Below, in pieces: positions 1-9,960 of a stretch of 64,000 nt of DNA. This DNA is from Ascoidea asiatica (taxonomy: Eukaryota; Ascomycota; Saccharomycetes; Ascoideales; Ascoideaceae). The position numbers were made by a program, and so were the translations under genes. The notes below the pieces were generated by a model, which saw only the letters and a program-made list of their open reading frames with translations, ran no database searches and was not told the origin of the DNA. Numbering within the stretch: the first letter of the stretch is position 1; each line of letters begins with the position of its first letter. The stretch is taken from assembly GCA_001600695.1 (NCBI GenBank), contig BCKQ01000012.1, positions 457,312-521,311 of the forward strand, written 5' to 3'.

Positions 1-1861
1 TTTCTGTTGGGTAAACTTCAATACCAAGCATTTTTACAGCCTTGGTAGTTATGAAACTTATTTGTGCACCTGGATCTAGAGTGATGTACTCAGTGTTTAA
101 TTTTATGTTACATTGAAATTTAATAAGAGGAGCGGTAAACCAGGCATTCTGAAGTAAAGGTAAACAATCAGGGTCATAATGACATGTTTCAGTAATTAAC
201 CATTTTTCATCAGATTCTTCCACGAGAACTCTACCTATTTTCATATTATCTAAGGTAGGGGCTTGTTTAGCAGCAAGAAAAGGTCTTGATTTTGATTTAA
301 TTTTATTGATAATATTTTGTACCAAAGATCTATTATTTAATCCTAGAAGGTTTTTTATACTAATAGAAACAGGAGTGTCTAATATTAAGTCAATAAATTC
401 TCCTTCTTCAGCAGGAGATAAGCTAACATCAGTGTAACGTTGACTACCAAAGGGATATCTCTTTTCTGTGGATTTATTATCTTCTACACTTAATGCATTG
501 AGTAAGTTGCTAATTTTTGGCGAATGAGAAGCCCTTTTAAGTTGTTGAGGATCTCTTAAATCCGATTTAGCATGTCTTTTGGCAGCTTTGACAAAGAGAT
601 CAGTTAATTCTAAAGCATCATCAGGATTAAAATCTCTGAGTTCAACTTCAGCTTTCTTTATTTGAGGATCCAGTAATGATTTGAAGGTATCTGAATTATT
701 ATAAGGAATACTAGAAAACTGGAGCCATTTCCTAAATTTATCACCAATTCGACCGTTAATAAAAGTAATAATTCCGGAAGATACATAATGATTTATATCA
801 GAGCACTCCCTCCAATGATGTCCATTTGTTCCACAGAAAAAACATGATAAGCCATTAGATTTCAAAGATGGTCTTTCTCTATTTTGATTTAAAATTTGGG
901 AAACATCTATACTAAGACTTTTGAAATCGTTGATAAAATCTTCAGGTTGATCTTTATTGTTATCTTGAAAGTATTTTGGACCATCATCACTAGTTATAGA
1001 AGAAGCATAAGAAGTAGATTCTGAAGTTGATTCATTTGTTTGTGAGATATTGTTTGTTTTTGGAAATTTAGTTGAGTTAGAGTTATAATTTGAGGTAGAA
1101 TCATACTGTGATTCTATTTGTGGAGATTTTTTATGAGATTTTTCATATGAGAAATGTGGATTAGATGGATCATGAGTTGCAAATGATGAATTTTCTTCAA
1201 GTTTCTGGCTAAATAGTTGCCAATTTTTATCAGGGTTACCAATTTTCCTGTTTGAAGAAAGTTCTTCATGTAGTTTAGGGAAATGTGGTATAGTTAAAGT
1301 GAATAGGAAGGGGTACTTTGATCTGAAAAAATCGTAGATTGATCTCCATGGAATTTTATTTCCCAAACTCTTTTGGTCATCAATCATATAGTCAATGATT
1401 GCAACTAAAGTACTAATTTCAAAATTGTATTCTTCGTTTGAGCTTGATTTTAGATCGGTATACTTTTTTTCTAAAGTAGCCTTAAATTCATTATCCCTTT
1501 TAATTGGCTTAGGCATTCTTTTTAGTCCAGCATCATAGAAATCCCAATTAATTTTATATGTTCTTTCATACAGTAAGAATAACACTGTAAAAAAGATGTG
1601 TAGCTTCTTTGAAACTTTTTCTTTTAAATGGTTGATAATTGAATATTCAGGAATTGAGCATAGCTGGCAATGATCTTTGAAACCTTTCAAATAACTATTG
1701 ATCATTGCCCAGTCAGTAATGTCTCCGACTGTAAGTGGAATATAATTAGGGAATTGTCCTTGTTGAAAAAATATTTTTAATGCATTGAACTCACTTCCTG
1801 CTGATAGTCCAGCGTGAATAGGTAAGATTGGTGAAGTTGGTGAATCTGGAGGTGAGGACAT
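1..1861 (-). CDS. Gag-protease polyprotein of an LTR retrotransposon (Ty3/gypsy-type), partial at window edge
   Basis: One open frame runs from an ATG at 1861 to the left edge, about 620 codons, so the product is truncated here by the window. The first ~330 residues look like a Gag: a Pro/Ser start, a charged helical region, then a Ser/Asn/Gln-rich linker. A zinc knuckle C-x2-C-x4-H-x4-C follows (C340, C343, H348, C353), the nucleic-acid-binding motif of retroelement Gag. After a further spacer comes a retropepsin-like active site preceded by hydrophobic residues, reading T-L-D-P-G-A-Q-I with the catalytic Asp at 596. The order knuckle, spacer domain, D-P-G protease resembles a class of fungal gypsy elements better known from basidiomycetes; that comparison is from memory. 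Reverse transcriptase and integrase would lie left of base 1. The frame has no internal stop, so this copy may be recent. Confidence 0.85.
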   Translation of the reverse strand, partial: MSSPPDSPTSPILPIHAGLSAGSEFNALKIFFQQGQFPNYIPLTVGDITDWAMINSYLKGFKDHCQLCSIPEYSIINHLKEKVSKKLHIFFTVLFLLYERTYKINWDFYDAGLKRMPKPIKRDNEFKATLEKKYTDLKSSSNEEYNFEISTLVAIIDYMIDDQKSLGNKIPWRSIYDFFRSKYPFLFTLTIPHFPKLHEELSSNRKIGNPDKNWQLFSQKLEENSSFATHDPSNPHFSYEKSHKKSPQIESQYDSTSNYNSNSTKFPKTNNISQTNESTSESTSYASSITSDDGPKYFQDNNKDQPEDFINDFKSLSIDVSQILNQNRERPSLKSNGLSCFFCGTNGHHWRECSDINHYVSSGIITFINGRIGDKFRKWLQFSSIPYNNSDTFKSLLDPQIKKAEVELRDFNPDDALELTDLFVKAAKRHAKSDLRDPQQLKRASHSPKISNLLNALSVEDNKSTEKRYPFGSQRYTDVSLSPAEEGEFIDLILDTPVSISIKNLLGLNNRSLVQNIINKIKSKSRPFLAAKQAPTLDNMKIGRVLVEESDEKWLITETCHYDPDCLPLLQNAWFTAPLIKFQCNIKLNTEYITLDPGAQISFITTKAVKMLGIEVYPTE

Positions 1862-2764
1862 GATGATAAATAGTCAAATATAGTTTTTTTTTTTTTTTTT
1901 GTAGTTTATCTCCAGGGATATAAGAGATAATAAATATTGGTTTTAAAGCTTAGCAATAGTTGTAGTTAAGCTTAAATAACAGTAGTAGCAAAAGGGTGAT
2001 AGTAAGTAATATTGGATAATATAATAAGTGATGCTTAATATAAGAATCTAGCAATAATAGTAGATTATAATAGAAGTAGTTCTGAATATATTATAGTTAA
2101 TGATAGTGAATAATAGATCAATAAAGATTTATAATAATTGAAATAAAGTAAGGATCTGATAATATTAATTAAAAATAGTATATGATGCTGAATAAATCTA
2201 GCAACTATAAACCAGTTTATAATAGTGAATAATAGATCAATTACTTATAATAATTGTTAAATAAGCTGATCGTATGAAAATAATAAATAATAATAGTATA
2301 TGATAATAAATGATAGTAGAAACTAGATGCCAGTTTATAATATTTAATAATAGATCAATTACTTATAATAATTGCTAAATAAGCTAATGATATGATAATA
2401 ATAAATAATAATAGTATATGACAATAAATGATACTAGCAACTATATGCCATTTAATAAAATTGATTAGCTAAAAAGATAAGTAATTAGATGAAATGGATA
2501 CTGTGATGAATAAAATGTTTTGCAGTAAATTCTACCTAAATTATGACCAACACTGTGATATTTGATAATTAATTTTGTAACAGAAAACAATAAAACTTGA
2601 AAGGTTTCCTGCTGGGGACCACCACTTTAACTGCTTACAAAAGTCAGATTTTTTTAATTCAATGTAAAAACAATAATATTTATTAATAAGTTGAGGTTGT
2701 TAAAAACAAGTTGAATGATGATAATTCAAAAATGAATAAAATTAAAAAGAAAAAAAGAAAAAGA
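1862..2764. repeat. Retrotransposon 5' leader with ~118-bp tandem repeats
   Basis: No gene is seen. The segment lies upstream of the Gag start. It has a T-run near 1883-1899, then about three copies of a ~118-bp AT-rich unit. The shared core GTGAATAATAGATCA begins at 2106, 2225 and, with changes, 2343 (spacings 119 and 118). A partial unit may begin near 2048 and the last copy ends near 2461. A GC-richer patch at 2608-2624, read on the minus strand, begins TGGTGG and could be a primer-binding site next to a 5' LTR, but I cannot define LTR ends. Confidence 0.6.
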
Positions 2765-3028
2765 TTAAAGTTTTTTATAGTAAATGTTTTTTTTTTTTTT
2801 TTTTGAAATGATTATATGATTTGCACGTGCATGAATTAAGTTTTGAAACATTCTTTTAGTTTTATTATTAATAAAAATATCACTTGAATCATCAATAAAC
2901 AAAGATGTGTCCTTATGTTGAACATAAAATTCCAAAATCAGAGGGAGATAAAGTCCTAACTTATTTGCAAATTGTTTAATTGTTTCAATTAAGGAGGGGG
3001 ATGGTAAAATTATTAAGTTATTAGACAT
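2765..3028 (-). pseudogene. Truncated orphan gene, related to the frameshifted gene at 61.7-62.7 kb
   Basis: The 87-residue frame starts at 3028 and runs into a long T-tract (A-tract in its own sense), giving a terminal poly-Lys stretch. A slip there has probably cut the gene short. I do not recognise the family. A 44-residue block (roughly residues 27-70) aligns without gaps to the start of the protein encoded from 61687: both have P-x-I-L, an aromatic pair, F-[IL]-D-[DE]-[ST]-S and F-x-N-L-[IV]-x-A, with 12 identities and many conservative changes. The two are therefore probably dispersed copies of one family, likely part of mobile or selfish DNA. Confidence 0.5.
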
Positions 3029-3240
3029 GTGATATAACTAAGAAACATTAATAATAATTTAAAAAATAAATTAAAATGAAATAAAATAATTATAAGTGTT
3101 GCAATATCTCCTTATATATCATGCTGGTTTCCAAAATGTAAACAAAAGTTCACCTAATGAAGAAATAAATAAACAAACACAAAAACATAAAAAAATAAAT
3201 AAACAAATTAATCACGTAATAAATGTCAAAACACAAAATT

Positions 3241-3352
3241 GACACATATAATAAAAATTGAAACACATAATAAAAATTGAAACATATAACAAAAATTGAA
3301 ACAAAAAAGTGAACCATATAATAAAAATTGAAACACATAATAAAAATTGAAA
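3241..3352. repeat. Short tandem repeat, ~19-21 bp unit
   Basis: About five copies of a unit close to ACACATAATAAAAATTGAA occur in tandem, one interrupted by a short insertion. They lie upstream (minus sense) of the truncated orphan gene. No function is evident. Confidence 0.75.
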
Positions 3353-4842
3353 CAAAAAAATAGTCACAGGATAATAACTTAGTATTATAAGAACTGAGGT
3401 CAGAAATAATTGTTGAAGCATTTCTGTCAACAGTTCTGCGATAGAAGACCCTGAATTGAAAGTATATGAAAAAACTATTGATTTTTACAATATTTTAGCT
3501 TTTGAAAGCGGTATTTTGACCAATTTGGATTTCTTTTTTCTGTTTCTGACTGACTATTCTTAAATTAGAGAAATTGAATTTTTATAAGTTGACAAATCAG
3601 AATTGCCAAAGGAAGTTTGTAAAGACCAGTTTTTCCTTCATGAAAGTGAAATTAGACAAAGATAGCCTTGATCCAATTGCATGTAAAATAAAATACAATC
3701 CTAATATTTTTGTATTTGGTAATCATTTTTTGAGACTAAACATATTAATGTATATGAAACCATATGATGATTTTCGGAAATTTGTATTGCCAATCCCACT
3801 ACTAGAGTTAGCAAAATAATTCTTTATTGCTTTTGCTTATTAGAAGCAGATGAAATTAATAACTTTGAAATGGGGAGACTTAAACTTTTGGCCATGGTGT
3901 ATTTTTCATCTATTTCACTTGAAGCATTTAGTTTTCATTTATCTCATAATCTGTTAAACTTCTTTACGTTTCCTAAATTCCATAGAAAGGCCTGTTTGCC
4001 GTGATCCTAATCTACAGTATTAAAATAGGTGAGTCAACCCTAATATTGTTTGTCCCATAACGTAAAACACATAGTTAAATTTAGTGCAGCGGAGATATCC
4101 ACTCGCTTGAGAAAGGACAATAGGCTTGCGCAAAAGTTAAAAAAAAGATTCCACATAAAGCGGACTGTAGCTGCAGAATATTATGATTTCCTACGTGCAC
4201 TACCAAACAGTATAAAACAGCTTTAAAGATTTACTAAGCGTGCGGATGCAGAACATCCGACAGCCGCCACTGCCTCTTCTCTTGTTGCCAGCACCACCCA
4301 AGCTAAGCTGTATACAGCCTCTTTACAGAATTCACCAATTTCTGGAATCATTTCAACTTTGTACAGTAGATTGGATATCTGTTTCATTATGGAAAGAAAA
4401 CAAAGTCAATGAATGATATCAAAAAACATACCAAAAATCATAACAATAACTATCTTGATAATCATAATGGTAATGAGGACGATAAAGACCATGATAATGA
4501 TATAATGATATAATGATACAACGATAGAGGTAATGAGAGTGGTAATGATAGAGATAATGAAAAGAAGAAATACTTTAGAACTAAGATGATTTGCTATTTG
4601 AATTAAAAAGACAAAACATTGGATTATAAATGATACTTTATACAGTATTTGTGATTATTTGATACCTGTTTTATTACAAAATAATGGATAATTCATAAAG
4701 TATATTTATGTTTTACTAATGTCTGGTATAAATAAGCTATTTAATCAGCTTATATTCCATTTTTTTTTTTGGTTTTCTTGACTTTTTATAATAAGGAACA
4801 GTACTTCTAAGTATTATAATCATTAGAACTAGTATAAATAAT
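3353..4842. other. Intergenic region with weak coding relics
   Basis: No intact gene. An 81-codon frame at 3574-3819 and an open stretch from about 4062 to 4224 (plus sense, ended by TAA and reopening for about 60 codons) have more mixed codon use and higher GC than their surroundings, as expected of decayed transposon genes. Neither matches a family I recognise. The segment 4440-4560 is a degenerate GATAATGA-type repeat. The last 100 bases are the AT-rich promoter of the next gene. Confidence 0.4.
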
Positions 4843-6183
4843 ATGAGCAAAATAAATAATATTAATAATTTAAGAGAATTAAGGAATTTAAATAATTTAA
4901 ATGATTTAAATAACTTAAATGATTTGATTGATAGAAATGACTTTAGTAATATTGAATTTCAACTAGTTGTTGTTCAACAGCCAAAAATTGCAAGAATGTG
5001 TGGTTTAGGCGTCAAAGATAAAAGATATATAACTCCACCACCAGTGATAAAATTAAATTTAATCAATAAAAGAAACAAAAAATTATATTCAATTAAAGAT
5101 TTTAAAAATTTTCCAAATTTTATATTAATTTGTCAATTAATTGATCCTGATCAAAAACAAACTACAAATTTAAGTTATATAAATTCAATTCCTGAAAGAA
5201 AATCTTCATCAACTAAAAATAAACTCAATTCAAATAATCAATCTTTACTTTTATCAAATTTGAACCAAAGAAACTGTACCAATCATTATGACAATAATTA
5301 TAATAATTCAAAGTACACTACCAATATTATAAAAAATAATAGCTCATATAATACTTTGATTTATGATATTGAGAAAAAGAAAAAATTCACACTTCAAACT
5401 CAAAATCAGTTTCAATTCCAATCTCAAGCTCAATTTAATAATCAAATTCAAAATCAGAATCTTTGTGATAATCAATTTAGAATGAATTTGAATATGAATA
5501 ATAATGTTCAAGTTAATGATTTACCTGTAAGAAATTTAGAAGGTGAAATTGTTAAATCTGCTGTGAAATTGAATGATCTTAATAATAATGAATGCTTATG
5601 GTTTGCATTTCCCGAAATATCAATTAGAATTTGTGGAAATTTCAAATTAAATTTCTCTTTATTTCATATTAATAATATTTTCAATAATTTAAATAAATTA
5701 AATAATAATAATAATAATAATAATATAAACGATTTATATTCAACAGTTTTAGCTGATGTTTTAACAGATTCATTTAATGTTTATATGCCAAAAGATTTTC
5801 CAGGTGTTGGAATTTCAACGGATTTAAGTAAACACTTAGCTAATCAAGGTTTGAAAATTCCTATTAGAAATTTAGAACCAAAAAAAAAATCATCAATTGA
5901 TAATTCCCATATACAATCTCAAAAAAATATAAAGAATTCAAATAATCAAAAGAATAAAAGTAATAAGAATAGCAAGAGTAACATTGAAAACTTTCAAAAT
6001 ATTCCCACCTATAATAATATCAATAATATTAATTCAATTCCCAAATATTCTTCATTAAATACATCCAATTCAACTTTTTATCTGTCTTCAATTTCAAATC
6101 CTCAATATTTTAACATAAATCCAAATAATACAATCAATTATGGCTCAAATTCTTTTCCACTGGGCTCTTTCAATTTTAAATGA
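4843..6183 (+). CDS. velB: Velvet-domain transcription regulator, VelB type
   Basis: The 446-residue protein carries both halves of a velvet domain, the DNA-binding and dimerisation fold that controls development and secondary metabolism in filamentous fungi. The N-terminal half (about residues 39-100) has L-V-V-V-Q-Q-P, then A-R-M-C-G-x-G-x-K-D-x-R and I-T-P-P-P (residues 63-67). This ARMCG/KD-R/TPPP pattern is that of VelB rather than VeA or VosA. The C-terminal half (about 225-355) has the R-N-L-x-G strand, the I-S-I-R-x-x-G-x-F core, then F-P-G-V and Q-G-L-K-I-P-I-R. Between them is a ~120-residue Asn/Gln-rich insertion, and VelB orthologues also carry an insertion here. The C-terminal ~90 residues are low-complexity. 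A VelB would be expected to pair with VosA or VeA partners, which are not in this window. No intron is apparent. Confidence 0.88.
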   Translation: MSKINNINNLRELRNLNNLNDLNNLNDLIDRNDFSNIEFQLVVVQQPKIARMCGLGVKDKRYITPPPVIKLNLINKRNKKLYSIKDFKNFPNFILICQLIDPDQKQTTNLSYINSIPERKSSSTKNKLNSNNQSLLLSNLNQRNCTNHYDNNYNNSKYTTNIIKNNSSYNTLIYDIEKKKKFTLQTQNQFQFQSQAQFNNQIQNQNLCDNQFRMNLNMNNNVQVNDLPVRNLEGEIVKSAVKLNDLNNNECLWFAFPEISIRICGNFKLNFSLFHINNIFNNLNKLNNNNNNNNINDLYSTVLADVLTDSFNVYMPKDFPGVGISTDLSKHLANQGLKIPIRNLEPKKKSSIDNSHIQSQKNIKNSNNQKNKSNKNSKSNIENFQNIPTYNNINNINSIPKYSSLNTSNSTFYLSSISNPQYFNINPNNTINYGSNSFPLGSFNFK

Positions 6184-6888
6184 CAGTTTTTGAAATGTAC
6201 CTCTTTTTTTTCATTCTTTTTAACTTTGAGTGAGTAGTCGACAACTTGAATCAATGCGTTCCAAATTTAATTTATGGGTTAATTCAATTATTCTTTTTCT
6301 TTAATTTTATATAATACTTGATATAGAGTGATATTTGAAACCATTTTTTGTTCATTGATTTTATATATTTTGCCTCGGTCTTGGTTTATATTTTACAGGG
6401 AATTAACCCTTTTTTTATTATGGCTTAAAATTTGTTTATTTTTATTTTGTTATGACTATTTAAGAGCATAGCTGTTTTCTTTCTAGAAAGACTAGTAAGA
6501 CTCTGTTCTTGAAAGATGACAATCTATACTACAATTGGTAAAAGTTCAGTTAACTGAAAGTAATCTATAAGGTTAAATTATTGGTAATTAATTCTCGAGA
6601 TAGGAGTTTGTACTTAAGAAATTTGTTAATGATTACATATAAGAATTTTTAGACTACCTTGAACCAACAGAGACAAAAATACCATATTCATTATTAATTC
6701 AGTGTTTATAAATGTTATATGCATAAATTTTCTATATTAAACATAAAGTGAATAATCTCTTCCATTCCACACAATTGAATACTAAAAGAAAAAAAGAAAA
6801 AAAGAAAAACTTAAAAGAAAAAAAATCCGAAAATTAAAGTTATTTAATTTCCATTAAGCAAATTCTAAGATTTATAGATTAATTTTTT
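6184..6888. other. Intergenic, convergent gene ends
   Basis: AT-rich spacer between the 3' ends of the velvet gene and IZH3. I see no ORF, RNA gene or clear repeat; an A-rich tract lies near 6785-6830. Confidence 0.6.
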
Positions 6889-8757
6889 TTAAAAATAAAC
6901 ATTTTCAATATTTTTTAACATATCTAATAATGTATAATAATGAAATATTATACCAAATAAAACACAAATATGCCAAAAATTATGTGATGAACAAATATAA
7001 TCAACCCACCATAAAGATAAAAAAGATTTTGAATTTTTTAAAATTGTTGGTTTATTTTTAAAATATTTAATTACAATTAATTTTTTTTCAATAGTTTGAT
7101 GAATAGGATGACCAATTGGAATTTTAGAATTTTTTGTATTTAATTTTAATTTATATTTTATTTTTTCAATTTCATTTAAAAAATTATCTTTATTTAAAAT
7201 TTCTTTATCAAGTTTAATATCAGTTCTAAATCTTTCTGGGATAAAATAAGCATAAAATATAATACCAATTGAATATGAACTTAAACTTTTAAAAATTTCT
7301 TTATAAAATTGAAAACTAATTTTAAAATTTTTTAAATGAATTAATAAAAAAAAAGAAAAAAATCCTAAGAATGATAATAAAATAAAAAACAGTAATCTTA
7401 AAAATTTATTTTCGAACATTGGTAACCAATTTAAGAAAAATCCAATTAAACCTAAAATTGAAGTTGAAATTAAGAATAATTTTTGAAAAATTGGATAATA
7501 ATTATAAGTTATATATTCTATTGATAAAATTGAACAAGTGATTAAAATAGTTATACCAGTATAATCAATACAAGCATATCTTGATCTTAATTTTAAATTT
7601 GTACAACCTGAGAAAGTATGCCAAGAAACAGAAGAAATTAAACAATTTAAAGAAGCAAATAAGAATAAATAAATTGGTATAAATAAATTTTTTTTATTTA
7701 AATTTAAAATTTCAAATTTTTTTTCATTTTCATTTAAAAATTTTGGAAATTGTAAAAACATGAAATAAAAAATTATAAAAACTCCAATTAAATGAGACCA
7801 AATATTAATTGATTCATTATGATTAAATTTTAAAATTGAAAAAATACAAGATTTATTTTTATTATAAAATCTATAACCATGAATTATATAATGATTTTCT
7901 CTCCAACCAAAAGGTAAATCATAAAAATGTAAATAATTTTTATTATAATTTGATTTAATTAAAGCATTTTTAAAATTAATTAAATTTATATAAGTAATAT
8001 AATTTGAATTATTTATATAAATATCAGAATTAATAATTTTTAATTTTGAAGAATTAATTTTTAAATTTAAATTATTTAATAAATTATATATAAGTAGGTT
8101 ACTATTATTATTATTATTATTATTTAAAGTATTTGTTGAGTTAACATTTGAAGTTTGAATAATTATGAAATTTTTAAATAAATTTAAATTATTATTGATT
8201 AAAGATTTTAAATTTTTTATATTAAATTTATTATTATTAAATTTATTATTATAATTATAAGAAGCTTTTGATTTAAAAAATTTTAAAACTTGAATTAAAT
8301 TTATAACTAAATTTCTTAAATCCGAATCAGAATCAGAATCAGAATCTAAATTAGAATTTGAATTTAATTTATTAGAATTTGAATTTTTTAATAAATTATT
8401 ATGAAATAAATAATTATCTAAGAAATCTAAATTTTCTTCAATTGTTAAAAAGAAATTATTATAAATTTTGATAATAATTTGATCTAAAGTATCATTTGAA
8501 TCTATAACTTGATCATCATTATTATTTTCTGTTAAAGATGTAGAAGTTGAAGTAGAATCTGAGTTTGAATTTGAATTAGGGTTTAAATTTGAATTTAAAT
8601 CAGAATCAGAATTAGATAAATCTGTTAAAATTTTAATTGAGGAATTAGTTTTTGATCTTTTTCTATTTTTTATAGAATTTTTATTATTAAATTGAGAAGA
8701 TTGAGAATTATTTGAATGACATTGAGTTTGTGAAGAAGAAGAGATTATTGAAGTCAT
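6889..8757 (-). CDS. IZH3: PAQR/haemolysin-III family membrane protein, Izh3-like
   Basis: This 622-residue protein has a long Ser/Asn/Asp-rich N-terminal half (about 1-270) and a seven-helix PAQR (adipoQ-receptor/HlyIII) domain from about 285 to the end. All three zinc-site motifs are visible: E-x2-N-x3-H (E315, N318, H322), S-x3-H ending at H380, and H-x3-H (H592, H596). The sequence before the first helix, L-P-F-G-W-R-E-N, is typical of the family. In yeast the Izh proteins affect zinc and sterol homeostasis and signal through ceramide; the extended N-terminus and size fit Izh3 (543 residues in Saccharomyces, from memory) better than the short Izh1, 2 and 4. The protein acts in a membrane. 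The gene is divergent from RPC34, separated by 1.2 kb. Confidence 0.88.
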   Translation of the reverse strand: MTSIISSSSQTQCHSNNSQSSQFNNKNSIKNRKRSKTNSSIKILTDLSNSDSDLNSNLNPNSNSNSDSTSTSTSLTENNNDDQVIDSNDTLDQIIIKIYNNFFLTIEENLDFLDNYLFHNNLLKNSNSNKLNSNSNLDSDSDSDSDLRNLVINLIQVLKFFKSKASYNYNNKFNNNKFNIKNLKSLINNNLNLFKNFIIIQTSNVNSTNTLNNNNNNNSNLLIYNLLNNLNLKINSSKLKIINSDIYINNSNYITYINLINFKNALIKSNYNKNYLHFYDLPFGWRENHYIIHGYRFYNKNKSCIFSILKFNHNESINIWSHLIGVFIIFYFMFLQFPKFLNENEKKFEILNLNKKNLFIPIYLFLFASLNCLISSVSWHTFSGCTNLKLRSRYACIDYTGITILITCSILSIEYITYNYYPIFQKLFLISTSILGLIGFFLNWLPMFENKFLRLLFFILLSFLGFFSFFLLIHLKNFKISFQFYKEIFKSLSSYSIGIIFYAYFIPERFRTDIKLDKEILNKDNFLNEIEKIKYKLKLNTKNSKIPIGHPIHQTIEKKLIVIKYFKNKPTILKNSKSFLSLWWVDYICSSHNFWHICVLFGIIFHYYTLLDMLKNIENVYF

Positions 8758-9960
8758 TTCAATAATACTAATAAAGAATAAAAATTGAAAATAATGAAAA
8801 GAAATGAGATAATTATAAGAAATAATTATATGAAAAAGATTGAGATTGAAATAAATAATGAAATAAAGAGATTATATGAAATATTTATATTAAATGAAAT
8901 GAATTAAAATGAAATGAATTGAATTTTTAATAAAAAAATAATCGTTTAATAACGATATTGAATACCAGAGTTAATTATTAAAGAAATGAGTAATAATTTA
9001 TTAATTTATTAATTAATTAATTTAAGGTTAATATAATTGATAATAATTTTTATTTTATAGAATATAAGAATATTAAATGAGAATTATTAAATGAGAATTA
9101 GTTAAATTGAACTAGAATTTGATAGATTTAAAAGCCAGAGAAAGAATTTATAGAAATTATTGTTGGATTAAAAAGAATGAAGCGAAGTTAAAGTAGATTT
9201 ATTATATTGAACTGAAAGACAACTTTGAGCAGAGAATAAAAAAGAAAGAATAATTAAATATTTATATATATATATTTTATATCTTTGTATCTTTGTATAT
9301 CAATATTATTATTTACATTTATGATTCTTCTGAAGTAATTATTAGAGAAATAAAGCTTTATTTTCAAAATGAAGAAGTTAAGTAAGTTAAGTCAGATAAA
9401 TAAAAAGGTTCAGGCAAAATCAAATAACAATAAAATACAATAGAAAAAAGAGAAAAGAAAAAGAAGTTAGCGCTGAGGGAAACCAGCCTCAAGGAGAGGG
9501 AGTTAAGGCACACCTTCTTCCGCCGCTGCACACGCACGGGGCCCGCGCTGATTGGCTGCGGAAGGAAGGCGCCACGCACGTGAGCACCCGCGAAAGCCGG
9601 GTTGCACGTGTCTCGGATTTTGTAGATCATGTGCACTAGTTACACCAAATTCATGGATGTTTGGGGGGTCATGTGCCTCGTATACTCCAACTTTATGGGT
9701 CTTCTTAGTCATATGCATCAATGACACCATTTTTAGGGATATTCTTTAAACAGTCATGTGACTGAGCAGAGACCCATTTCATGGATCTCGTCTCTGGAGT
9801 TTTTTAGATTTATTATATTTCAATAATAAATAATAATTGGAAAGTAATAATTTATTAATTGAAGAAAGTAATATTTAATATTCATAGGAATAGTAATGAA
9901 AAGTTATTAACAAAAGTAAGAATAGTAAGAAAGGGCTAAGAAAAAGATTTATAATTTGAA
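8758..9960. other. Divergent promoter region IZH3/RPC34 with a GC-rich island
   Basis: The IZH3-proximal 650 bases are plain AT-rich DNA. From about 9465 to 9800 there is an abrupt GC-rich island with CACGTG-like sites (near 9577 and 9604), an inverted CCAAT box (CTGATTGGCT near 9548) and the repeat listed separately. Short frames across it on both strands look non-coding. Confidence 0.6.
9625..9800. repeat. Degenerate ~42-bp repeat array with CATGTG boxes
   Basis: CATGTGC or a close variant begins at 9628, 9670, 9710 and 9755 (spacings 42, 40, 45). Each copy is followed about 15 bases later by a block like ACCAAATTCATGGATGTTT. The last copy holds GTCACATG on the minus strand, a match to the Cbf1-type RTCACRTG site. 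It lies 160-330 bases upstream of RPC34. Confidence 0.6.
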
